Of a stretch of DNA of 33,065 nucleotides, positions 1 through 6,190 are shown in pieces (position 1 is the stretch's first letter; every line of letters begins with the position of its first letter). Position numbers and translations under genes: made by a program. This DNA is from Anaerolineales bacterium (GTDB taxonomy: Bacteria; Chloroflexota; Anaerolineae; Anaerolineales; Villigracilaceae), in contig JAGUZU010000101.1 of the NCBI GenBank assembly GCA_020060625.1, positions 1 through 33,065 on the forward strand, read 5' to 3'. The notes below the pieces were generated by a model. That model was given only the letters and a program-made list of their open reading frames with translations, did no database searches and was not told where the DNA came from.

Positions 1-153
1 CCAAAATTCACTCTGTACAAATTCCCAAAATGAACCGCCAAGCCGCCAAGAACGCCAAGAAAAAAATGAAGAAACTTGGCGGCTTGGCGTCCTTGGCGGC
101 AAAAAAACGAAAAATATTCTGATGGGCGATTCTTCAGAATCTGAATGTTCCCC
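1..153. repeat. MITE-like palindromic element, copy 1 (left end cut by window)
   Basis: Non-coding element with a long hairpin core: CGCCAAGCCGCCAAG at 36-50 pairs perfectly with 75-89. The sequence outside the core also matches copy 2 (3312-3455) read on the opposite strand, for example the block TTCTGATGGGC at 117-127 and the end CTGAATG-TCCC near 141-153. The similarity therefore covers about 140 bp and is not limited to the low-complexity core. The left terminus appears to start just before or at base 1. No ORF of substance lies in it. Confidence 0.8.
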
Positions 154-163
154 CCTGCGTTGG

Positions 164-345
164 ACGTTCGTCCTGGCTCATTGGGAATCGCCGTGATTAA
201 AACCTTTTTGGACACGGATTGCGCGGACAACACGGATTTCTAAAGGCTTTTTCTGTGTGAATCCGTGAGACTTGTACTGAGCCTGTCGAAGTATCCGTGT
301 CGTCCGTGTACAGTATCACGGCAACTCCCAGAGAACGTTCGTCCT
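164..345. repeat. Second MITE-like element with inverted termini and 11-bp direct repeats
   Basis: Inverted repeats TGGGAATCGCCGTGAT (182-197) and its near-complement at 315-330 match at 14 of 16 positions. Outside them the 11-mer ACGTTCGTCCT occurs directly repeated at 164-174 and 335-345, as a target-site duplication would, although the 11-mer is itself quasi-palindromic and could be part of the ends. Inside, CGGACAACACGGAT (224-237) pairs with 293-306 with one mismatch, and the loop holds the block CTGAGCCTGTCGAAG (277-291), a motif I recognise as a frequent short repeat in environmental bacterial genomes. There is no coding potential. Confidence 0.6.
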
Positions 346-350
346 TTGAT

Positions 351-378
351 TTTCGACTCGATTAATCACTGGTACAAT
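351..378 (+). promoter_or_regulatory. Probable promoter of the SlyD-type gene
   Basis: Extended -10 TGGTACAAT at 370-378, with a weak -35 TTTCGA at 351-356 and a 16-bp spacer. It lies just outside the repeat element and 30 bp before the start codon, leaving room for the AAGGA ribosome-binding site at 395-399. Confidence 0.45.
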
Positions 379-408
379 GGGCGCAATACCAAGAAAGGAA
401 AAAAATTT

Positions 409-900
409 ATGTCAAAAGATACAGTGCAGGACGGCGTGGTCGTTTCGATGGACTATAAATTGACGGTGGACGGCGAAGTGCTCGATTCCTCCGATGAAGC
501 AGGTCCTTTGCAGTTTCTCGCGGGTTATGGGAACATCATCCCCGGTTTGGAACAGGAAATGATGGGCATGAAGATCGGCGAGAGCAAGGACGTGGTGGTT
601 CAGCCCGAAGACGGCTACGGCGAATTCGACGAAGAAGCTTTCATGGATGTGCCGCGCAGCGAATTCCCTGCCGATATGCAGTTGGAGGAAGGCTTGGAGT
701 TGCATGTCACGGACGAGGATGGCAATCATCAAGCCGCTTATGTTTCGAGTTTCGACGATAAATCGGTGAGTCTGGATTTCAATCATCCGCTGGCGGGCGC
801 GGTCTTGAATTTTTCTGTGAAGGTGGTCGGTTTGCGTGAGCCAACCGAGGAGGAACTCGACCACGGACACGTCCACGAAGGCGGCGGGCATCATCATTAG
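409..900 (+). CDS. slyD: FKBP-type peptidyl-prolyl cis-trans isomerase, SlyD-like
   Basis: Cytosolic prolyl isomerase/chaperone of 163 residues. The N-terminal half has the split FKBP fold with the SlyD signatures YKLTVDGEVLDSS, then NIIPGLEQEMMGMKIGE followed by PEDGYGE. An insert-in-flap chaperone region fits the middle (residues about 70-125). The C terminus ends in a short His-rich tail (HGHVHEGGGHHH), which in SlyD proteins binds Ni2+ and other metals. I chose ATG 409 because AAGGA precedes it at proper distance; a longer frame reaches back to 265 but runs through repeat DNA. It is a single-gene unit with its own promoter and terminator. No nickel-enzyme gene is nearby, so a metallochaperone role is not supported by context. 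Confidence 0.9.
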   Translation: MSKDTVQDGVVVSMDYKLTVDGEVLDSSDEAGPLQFLAGYGNIIPGLEQEMMGMKIGESKDVVVQPEDGYGEFDEEAFMDVPRSEFPADMQLEEGLELHVTDEDGNHQAAYVSSFDDKSVSLDFNHPLAGAVLNFSVKVVGLREPTEEELDHGHVHEGGGHHH

Positions 901-903
901 ACA

Positions 904-938
904 AAAAGGCGGTCACTTTTGAAGAGACCACCTTTTCA
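904..938 (-). terminator. Rho-independent terminator of the obgE-dedA operon
   Basis: Read on the minus strand, GGTGGTC pairs with GACCGCC and is followed directly by TTTTTGT. It sits just past the DedA stop codon. Confidence 0.65.
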
Positions 939-950
939 GGTAACAACCGG

Positions 951-979
951 GCAACTCTCATTTCGAGAGTTGCTGTCTT
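951..979 (+). terminator. Rho-independent terminator of slyD
   Basis: A perfect 9-bp stem, GCAACTCTC (951-959) with GAGAGTTGC (965-973), is followed by TGTCTTTTT. The stem overlaps the last codons of the convergent DedA gene, so the two genes end in interlocked terminators. Confidence 0.7.
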
Positions 980-1551
980 TTTAATTGCCAGTTCCAGACC
1001 TGTTTGACGCCAAAGACGAAGATCAAAACGCCCAACACCAAACCGCCAAAGTTGTTCAGAAAATCGCTGACCAGTTCCCACTGACTGCCGAAGAGATAGC
1101 CCAATCCGCCGTAGCCGAGGATCCACACGATCTCGCCCGCGGCGTCGTATTTCAGCCATTTTTTGAATGGGAAGCGGGTTGTGCCGGAGAGCAGGGTGAC
1201 CGGCAGGGCGATGGCTGTCACCAGAAAGCGCGAAAAGAAAATGGAAAGCGGTCCCCATTTGCGGAAGGACGCCTCGGCTTGCAGCCATCGCGGGGTGTGG
1301 CTGAAACGCTCAAGGACATGCTCGCGGGCGTAATAGCCAATTAAGTAACTGATGACGTCGCCGGTGACCACGCTGACAATGCTGACGAGGGCGGTGGTAT
1401 GCCAGGGCAGGAATCCCTCGCGGGCAAAGGCGCCCGCCGCAATGACCAATACGGTGCATGGCAAGGGTACGCCCAGCCCGCCGACGAAAACGACGACCCA
1501 AAGCAACGGCGCGCCATAGTTAATGACTTGTGTCAGGAGATATTCAGACAT
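958..1551 (-). CDS. DedA-family (SNARE-associated) membrane protein
   Basis: Integral membrane protein of 197 residues, the usual DedA length. DedA proteins are linked to membrane-potential homeostasis and undecaprenyl-phosphate/lipid translocation. The segment GAPLLWVVVFVGGLGVPLPC near the N terminus gives the early glycine/proline re-entrant pattern, and FSRFLVTAIALPVTLLSG at about 105-122 is the DedA core motif. The second arginine usual in that core (PxxR-type) is not seen: the position reads as small hydrophobic residues, which suggests a divergent subfamily. The ATG has AAGG 6 nt upstream. The start is 8 bp after the stop of the preceding small gene, so it is the last gene of the obgE operon. 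The family call is safe; substrate unknown. Confidence 0.82.
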   Translation of the reverse strand: MSEYLLTQVINYGAPLLWVVVFVGGLGVPLPCTVLVIAAGAFAREGFLPWHTTALVSIVSVVTGDVISYLIGYYAREHVLERFSHTPRWLQAEASFRKWGPLSIFFSRFLVTAIALPVTLLSGTTRFPFKKWLKYDAAGEIVWILGYGGLGYLFGSQWELVSDFLNNFGGLVLGVLIFVFGVKQVWNWQLKRQQLSK

Positions 1552-1559
1552 GAGATGCC

Positions 1560-1988
1560 TTACGGGGCGGCAGGAATGGGCGTCAGCGGGGGAAGAGGCT
1601 TGGCTGGCGGAACAGGCGTCGGCGGGGCTTGATGCGCGAGGATTGTCGTCTTGATGATCTCGATCACAAGTCCGTTTGCATGAGGATAAAATTCCCGATT
1701 CAATTCCTCGATGCTTTTCCTGCGGTTACCATGCGGCGGGATTTCCAGCGCGTCGAAGAGGTCGTCTTCCGGCACGCCGTACATCTGCGAGATGAAGGGG
1801 ATGGTCATCCAGTCGCGGATCTCATCCACGTCGGTTTCGATTTCGCTGTGGAGGGGCGGGAGAGGATGCCCCTGAAATTTCTTAAGGGCATGAAAGGCGC
1901 GAAGACCAAAGAACAGGGTGAGCAGGCAGCCGAGGGTGGTCAGCCCGATGACGAGGGCGCGTTGTTCCTTTTTGATCTTCGTGAACAT
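1560..1988 (-). CDS. Small membrane-anchored hypothetical protein
   Basis: 142 residues; I do not recognise a named family. Residues about 12-30 form one hydrophobic helix after a basic N terminus (MFTKIKKEQR), so it is a single-span anchored protein, likely with the rest outside. The middle has a compact motif, DWMTIPFISQMYGVPEDDLF, followed by a stretch with NRRKSIEELNREF that looks helical and resembles a helix-turn-helix-like or SAM-like small domain. The C-terminal 25 residues are Pro-rich (APPTPVPPAKPLPPL), typical of flexible wall-spanning tails. Its AGGA ribosome-binding site overlaps the end of obgE, 6 bp apart, so translation is probably coupled. Confidence 0.7.
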   Translation of the reverse strand: MFTKIKKEQRALVIGLTTLGCLLTLFFGLRAFHALKKFQGHPLPPLHSEIETDVDEIRDWMTIPFISQMYGVPEDDLFDALEIPPHGNRRKSIEELNREFYPHANGLVIEIIKTTILAHQAPPTPVPPAKPLPPLTPIPAAP

Positions 1989-1994
1989 TGAAAA

Positions 1995-3260
1995 TCAATC
2001 CTGCCATTCCAGTTCAAAATCGCCGATATGCACCGTGTCGCCTTCCTGCACGCCCGCTTCGCGCAGGGCGTTATCCACGCCGAGTTTTTGCATCAGGCGT
2101 TGGAAGCGGCGCACCGAGCCGTAATGCTCCCAATACGTCATCTTTGCGGCGCGTTCGATGGCAACGCCGCTGACGCGCCACTTGTCGCCGTCTTCGCGGT
2201 GGATGTTGAACTGGTTCGGGTCCACATCCGGTTTGTAGACGGGCAGCGCCTCTTCCTCGATTTGTTCTGGCGGCAGTTCCTGAAGCAGTTTATACGCTGC
2301 GAACAGGACTTCGCGCGTGTTGGCGCGCGCCATTGCAGAAGCCGTGACGAGTTCCAGTTTCTTCTTTTTGAAACTGGCTTGAATATCCTTCAACCTTGCC
2401 TGCACATCGGGCTGGTCTATTTTGTTCAAGACCACCACCTGCGGCTTTTTGGAAAGTTTGGGATCGAACAGGGATAATTCCGAATTGATCTGGCTGAAAT
2501 CTGCCAGCGGGTCTTCGGCGAGTCCATCGAGCATGTGGATGAGCACGCGCGTGCGCTGGACATGGCGCAGGAAATCGTGTCCCAGCCCTGCGCCTTCATG
2601 CGCGCCTTCGATGAGACCGGGGATGTCCGCCAGCACGACGGTGGTGTCGTCGTCTATGTTGGCGACGCCGAGATTCGGCTCCAGTGTGGTAAAGGGATAA
2701 TCGCCGATCTTCGGTTTGGCTTTCGTCAATGCCGAAAGCAGGGTGGATTTCCCGGCGTTGGGCAAGCCGATGATGCCGATATCCGCTATCAGTTTAAGTT
2801 CGAGGCGCAGGAGTCTTTCCTCGTGCGGCTCGCCGCGCTCCGCCATCCGCGGAGCCTGATTCCGTGACGTGGCAAAATGCTGGTTGCCGCGTCCGCCGCG
2901 CCCGCCTTTGCAGATCATAAGCTGTTGACCCGATTCGGTCAGGTCGCCGAGAAGCGCGCCGGTTTCGGCATCATAGATTACCGTTCCCGGCGGCACATGG
3001 ATGATGAGGTCTTTGCCGTTGCGCCCGGTCATTTGCGCGCCGCCGCCGCCTTTTCCGGGCTCTGCCTCGAACCGTTCGTTCGATCTGAATTTCGAAAGCG
3101 AATTGAGAGTGGGTTTCACTTCAAAGATGACGTCGCCGCCCTTGCCGCCGTCGCCGCCGTCGGGTCCGCCGCGCGGCTCGTATTTTTCGCGGCGAAAATG
3201 CACCATGCCGTCGCCGCCTTTTCCCGATTTTACATGAATGTTAACCTGGTCAATGAACAT
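1995..3260 (-). CDS. obgE: GTPase Obg/CgtA, ribosome-assembly GTPase
   Basis: Essential GTPase that acts on the late 50S subunit and in stress control. The Gly-rich Obg domain covers residues 1-158 (GPDGGDGGKGG, then GRGGRGNQHFATS). The G domain follows: G1 GLPNAGKST at 165-173, G2 around DYPFTTLEPNLG, G3 DIPGLIEGAHEG near 212-223, G4 NKID and G5 SAM. A C-terminal OCT domain is present at about 345-421, so the length of 421 is the long, Gram-positive-like form. MFIDQVNIHVKSGKGG is the classic Obg start; its purine run GGGGGA touches the ATG and is poorly spaced for a Shine-Dalgarno. It heads the obgE / small protein / dedA operon and lies next to a MITE-like repeat. Confidence 0.97.
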   Translation of the reverse strand: MFIDQVNIHVKSGKGGDGMVHFRREKYEPRGGPDGGDGGKGGDVIFEVKPTLNSLSKFRSNERFEAEPGKGGGGAQMTGRNGKDLIIHVPPGTVIYDAETGALLGDLTESGQQLMICKGGRGGRGNQHFATSRNQAPRMAERGEPHEERLLRLELKLIADIGIIGLPNAGKSTLLSALTKAKPKIGDYPFTTLEPNLGVANIDDDTTVVLADIPGLIEGAHEGAGLGHDFLRHVQRTRVLIHMLDGLAEDPLADFSQINSELSLFDPKLSKKPQVVVLNKIDQPDVQARLKDIQASFKKKKLELVTASAMARANTREVLFAAYKLLQELPPEQIEEEALPVYKPDVDPNQFNIHREDGDKWRVSGVAIERAAKMTYWEHYGSVRRFQRLMQKLGVDNALREAGVQEGDTVHIGDFELEWQD

Positions 3261-3311
3261 TCCCCCATTATACCCATCGCGGTCACAAACTGCGCTTTTG
3301 CAACTCGTGAC

Positions 3312-3455
3312 GGGAGCATTCAGACTCTGTAGAATTGCCCATCAGAACATTTTTCGTTTTTTACCGCCAAGGACGCCAAGCCGCCAAGTTTCTTCTTTTT
3401 CTTGGCGGCTTGGCGGTTCATTTTGGGAAAGAATCTACAACATTTGAATGCTCCC
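3312..3455. repeat. MITE-like palindromic element, copy 2 (complete)
   Basis: About 144 bp with terminal inverted repeats. The left end reads GGGAGCATTCAGACTCTGTA (3312-3331) and the right end, on the other strand, GGGAGCATTCAAATGTTGTA (3455-3436), matching at 16 of 20. The core hairpin is CGCCAAGCCGCCAAG (3374-3388) with 3401-3415. It fills most of the gap between obgE and bioY, and its hairpin may serve as terminator for bioY, which has none of its own. I saw no clear target-site duplication. It is inverted relative to copy 1. Confidence 0.85.
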
Positions 3456-3484
3456 CTTGTGACCGCGGGCATATATGCGCGAAT

Positions 3485-4051
3485 TTATTTTACGAACTTC
3501 CAAGCCGAAGGCAAAACCAACGCCGCCGCAATCAACTTGATCAGGTCGCCGACCAGAAACGGAAGCAGACCCAACTGAATGGCTTTGCTGAAACTTCCAA
3601 GCAGGGTCGAAAGCCATGCCACGCCGAAAACGTAAATGATGACTGTCCCAACCAGAAACGGCAGGATGGACGTGCGGACGCTTCGCTCCAAGCCGCGTTC
3701 TGCCAGCCAACCCACAGCATACGCCGCGCCGACAAATCCCAGCAGATAGCCAGCCGTTGCGCCGGTTAGGATGCCAACGCCCGAAGCGCCGCCCGCGAAG
3801 AAGGGAAGTCCCAGCCCACCCTGCGCGATGTAGGCGATCATCGCCGCCGCTCCGCGCTTGGAGCCAAGCAGCGCCCCGACGAGTAAAACCGCAAACGTTT
3901 GACCCGTAATCGGCACAGGCTGAAGCGGGATTTCAATCCGCGCGAACAGGGCTGCGAGCCATGATCCAGCGAGGATAAGAAAAATATCGCGCAGCCAAAT
4001 CGACGTATTCGGGAAGTAACGAGTGGAAAGAGTAGGTGCAAGTGTGGTCAT
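3485..4051 (-). CDS. bioY: BioY, substrate-binding (S) component of a biotin ECF transporter
   Basis: Polytopic membrane protein of 188 residues, normal BioY length. About six hydrophobic helices are visible. Family signatures are PLQPVPITGQTFAVLLVGALL, which forms the region leading into the biotin pocket, GQGGLGLPFF-like IAQGGLGLPFFAGGASGVG, and the C-terminal LPFLVGDLIKLIAAALV. BioY takes up biotin, either with EcfA/EcfT or alone in some bacteria; no ECF ATPase or bio gene is in the window, so it either recruits a shared energising module or acts alone. It is divergent from yjbQ with an 79-bp intergenic region. I saw no BirA- or BioR-type operator that I could support. Confidence 0.93.
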   Translation of the reverse strand: MTTLAPTLSTRYFPNTSIWLRDIFLILAGSWLAALFARIEIPLQPVPITGQTFAVLLVGALLGSKRGAAAMIAYIAQGGLGLPFFAGGASGVGILTGATAGYLLGFVGAAYAVGWLAERGLERSVRTSILPFLVGTVIIYVFGVAWLSTLLGSFSKAIQLGLLPFLVGDLIKLIAAALVLPSAWKFVK

Positions 4052-4114
4052 GTTTGAGCAAAGTTCCTTTTCATGTTTTTTTGATTAAACCCGAAATGGT
4101 CGAAATAGTTAGCC

Positions 4115-4123
4115 TGCTATAAT
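4115..4123 (+). promoter_or_regulatory. Extended -10 promoter of yjbQ, predicted leaderless
   Basis: TGCTATAAT, a perfect extended -10. Only 7 nt separate the last T from the ATG at 4131 and no Shine-Dalgarno fits in between, so transcription should start at or next to the A of the start codon. Confidence 0.65.
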
Positions 4124-4130
4124 CGAATCA

Positions 4131-4562
4131 ATGAACTGGCACAAAACCACCCTCGAAATTTCCACACCCGGCAAGGGGCTTCACGACGTCACCTCATCCA
4201 TCCGCGCGAAATTGAAGGAGTGGGGTGTACGCGAAGGGATGTGCTTTCTATTTCTTCAACACACCAGCGCTTCTCTGGTCATCAGCGAAAACTGGGACCC
4301 GACCGCCCGCGCCGATTTGGAAACCTTCATGGAACGCCTCGTCCCCGAACGAGACACTTGGTACACGCACGATCTCGAAGGACCCGACGATGCGACCTCA
4401 CACATCCGCTCGATGTTGACCGATACCAGTCTCACCATCCCTGTTGATGATGGCGACCTCTCGCTCGGCACTTGGCAGGGAATTTACATCTTCGAGCATC
4501 GCACCCGTCCGCACAAGCGGAAGGTGCTGATGCGTGCCTTGTCGGTGGAGCAAAAGACTTAA
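4131..4562 (+). CDS. yjbQ: YjbQ/UPF0047 family protein
   Basis: 143-residue cytosolic protein of the UPF0047 family. Its signatures are all present: HTSASLVISEN at about 43-53, the strongly conserved GPDDATSHIRSML near 84-96, and LSLGTWQGIYIFEHR near 111-125. Members form compact trimers; E. coli YjbQ has been reported to have a weak thiamin-phosphate-synthase activity, but the physiological role of the family is unsettled. It is a monocistronic gene with a probable leaderless start and is followed by repeat DNA rather than by another gene on its strand. Confidence 0.92.
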   Translation: MNWHKTTLEISTPGKGLHDVTSSIRAKLKEWGVREGMCFLFLQHTSASLVISENWDPTARADLETFMERLVPERDTWYTHDLEGPDDATSHIRSMLTDTSLTIPVDDGDLSLGTWQGIYIFEHRTRPHKRKVLMRALSVEQKT

Positions 4563-4577
4563 TGATGCTTAATTCTC

Positions 4578-4629
4578 ACCACAGAGAAAAAACTCCTCAA
4601 TCCTCCGTGATCTTTGTGGACTCTGTGGT
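4578..4629. repeat. Short palindromic repeat with ACCACAGAG termini
   Basis: ACCACAGAG (4578-4586) is inverted at 4621-4629, with CTCCGTGATCTTTGTGGA between. This style of element (variations on CTCCGTG / CTCTGTGGT) is recognisable as a common intergenic repeat in environmental bacterial genomes; that statement is from memory. Only one copy is in the window. Confidence 0.5.
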
Positions 4630-4638
4630 TAAAAAGGA

Positions 4639-4669
4639 TAGTCGGCTCATCTCAACGACAAACCGACTA
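4639..4669. terminator. Stem-loop between yjbQ and the cpgS-like gene
   Basis: TAGTCGG (4639-4645) pairs with CCGACTA (4663-4669). No strong T-run follows on either strand. It could end yjbQ or the convergent downstream gene, or be part of repeat DNA, since the next bases repeat CCAATCTAC / CCAATTTACC-like units. Confidence 0.3.
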
Positions 4670-4698
4670 CCAATCTACAAACGTACCAATTTACCGAC

Positions 4699-6021
4699 TT
4701 ACTTCCTCACCCCAAACTTCTTCATCAACACATCTTTCAACGTAGGCACACCGATCTCCTGCAATTCATAGCGGACGCGCTGGGTCGGCTTGTTGATCTT
4801 GATGACGCGGCTCAGGTCAATTGGTGTGCCGATCACGACCAAATCCACATCAGACTTGTTGATGGTCTCTTCGAGTTCCTTTGTCTGCTTGTCGCCATAG
4901 CCCATTGCAGGGAGAATCGCGCCTGTGGTCGGGTACTTCTCGAAGGTCTTGGCAATCGTCCCCACCGCGAACGGACGCGGGTCTACGATCTCTTTCGCGC
5001 CGAAGCGGCGGGCGGCAACGTAACCAGCGCCGTATGCCATCTCACCGTGAGTGAGCGTCGGACCATCTTCCACGACCAGCACGCGCTTGCCGAAAATGGC
5101 GTCGGGGTCATTCACGAAGAGCGGAGAAGCGCCTTCGATTTGCACGGCGTTCGGGTTCAACTTGCGCAAGTTCTCGCGCAGCTTGATGACGTTCTCTGCA
5201 TCGGCTGTATCCACCTTGTTGATGACGAAACAATCTGCCATGCGCACATTGGTCTCGCCGGGGTAGTAGGTCGATTCATGTCCAGTACGATGCGGGTCTG
5301 CGACGACGATCTGATAATCAGGCACATAAAATGGGAAGTCGTTATTACCGCCGTCCCACAAAATGATGTCCGCTTCGGCTTCGGCTTTGCGGATGATCTT
5401 CTCGTAGTCCACGCCCGCGTAAATAATCACGCCGTTGTCGATGTGCGGCTCATATTCCTCGCGCTCTTCGATGGTGCAGTCGTATTCATCGAGGTCGTCA
5501 TAGTCGGCGTATCGCTGCACTTCCTGCGCGACGAGATTTCCATACGGCATGGGGTGACGAATCGCCGCGACTTTGTAGCCCATCTCTTGCAAGACGGCAG
5601 CCACACGCCTCGTGGTCTGACTTTTGCCTGATCCCGTCCGAACGGCGCTGATCGACACGACAGGTTTGTTCGACTTGATCTGTGTATGTTTCGTTCCCAA
5701 AATGCGGAAGTCTGCGCCCGCGGCGTTGACGATGCTGGCTTTGTGCATCACATATTCGTGCGGCACATCACTGTAAGAGAAGACGACCTGTTCCGCGCCA
5801 TGTTTCTTGATGAGGTCGAGCAGTTCCTCTTCGGGGTGGATGGGAATGCCCTTCGGGTACAAGTCACCAGCCAACTCGGTAGGATAGAGGCGTCCTTCAA
5901 TATTGGGGATCTGCGTCGCAGTAAACGCTACAACTTCATAGTCCTTGTTCCCGCGATAGTAGGTGTTGAAGTTGTGAAAATCGCGCCCTGCGGCGCCCAT
6001 GATGATGGTTTTGATCGGCAT
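4699..6021 (-). CDS. Cyclic 2,3-diphosphoglycerate synthetase-like P-loop protein
   Basis: 440 residues. The N-terminal 115 residues form a Rossmann-like domain (TIIMGAAGRDFHNFNTYYRG), followed by a P-loop NTPase domain with VRTGSGKSQTTRR at about 128-139, INKVDTADAENV and a C-terminal VVIGTPIDLSRVIKINKPTQ. This domain order is that of the cyclic 2,3-diphosphoglycerate synthetase of methanogens, which makes a compatible solute from 2,3-bisphosphoglycerate and ATP. Bacterial homologues are often just called GTPases and their function is unproven. AGGAG precedes the ATG well. Two small inverted repeats lie upstream. The neighbour upstream is an arginine-deiminase-like gene on the same strand, 169 bp away, so they may be co-expressed, but the gap is wide. 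Confidence 0.8.
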   Translation of the reverse strand: MPIKTIIMGAAGRDFHNFNTYYRGNKDYEVVAFTATQIPNIEGRLYPTELAGDLYPKGIPIHPEEELLDLIKKHGAEQVVFSYSDVPHEYVMHKASIVNAAGADFRILGTKHTQIKSNKPVVSISAVRTGSGKSQTTRRVAAVLQEMGYKVAAIRHPMPYGNLVAQEVQRYADYDDLDEYDCTIEEREEYEPHIDNGVIIYAGVDYEKIIRKAEAEADIILWDGGNNDFPFYVPDYQIVVADPHRTGHESTYYPGETNVRMADCFVINKVDTADAENVIKLRENLRKLNPNAVQIEGASPLFVNDPDAIFGKRVLVVEDGPTLTHGEMAYGAGYVAARRFGAKEIVDPRPFAVGTIAKTFEKYPTTGAILPAMGYGDKQTKELEETINKSDVDLVVIGTPIDLSRVIKINKPTQRVRYELQEIGVPTLKDVLMKKFGVRK

Positions 6022-6048
6022 AGGAAACTCCTGTGCATGTCACCTTGA

Positions 6049-6059
6049 GGACAGTGTCC
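6049..6059. promoter_or_regulatory. Perfect inverted repeat upstream of the cpgS-like gene
   Basis: GGACA-G-TGTCC, centred 33 bp before the start codon of the minus-strand gene. Its size and spacing fit a small dimeric-repressor operator. No regulator gene is adjacent, so the reading is tentative. Confidence 0.3.
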
Positions 6060-6113
6060 GGCAAACTCGGAGTGGGATTTGAGCCTGTCCGTTTTTACCC
6101 ACGATGACATTTA

Positions 6114-6128
6114 CGATAGTTATTATCG
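6114..6128. promoter_or_regulatory. Second inverted repeat in the same leader
   Basis: CGATA-N5-TATCG, about 100 bp before the cpgS-like start, in an AT-rich stretch where a promoter would be expected. Candidate operator only. Confidence 0.25.
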
Positions 6129-6190
6129 AATATACAAGAGCATTGAATGGGCGCGTAGTAACGTTTTGCCTGATTTTGATGTGACAGTTT

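Noticed and set aside
30-110. CRISPR array at the repeated CGCCAAG units
   Set aside because: The units form one hairpin with no regular spacers, and the whole element recurs elsewhere with its flanks.
265-408. N-terminal extension of the SlyD-type protein
   Set aside because: The extra 48 codons run through a repeat element and the promoter; the proper start has a Shine-Dalgarno and gives normal SlyD length.
4472-4771. A 99-codon open frame after yjbQ
   Set aside because: It runs through the end of yjbQ and repeat DNA into the antisense of the next gene.
5047-5631. A 194-codon open frame antisense to the cpgS-like gene
   Set aside because: Shadow of a clear P-loop protein; no ribosome-binding site or family features.
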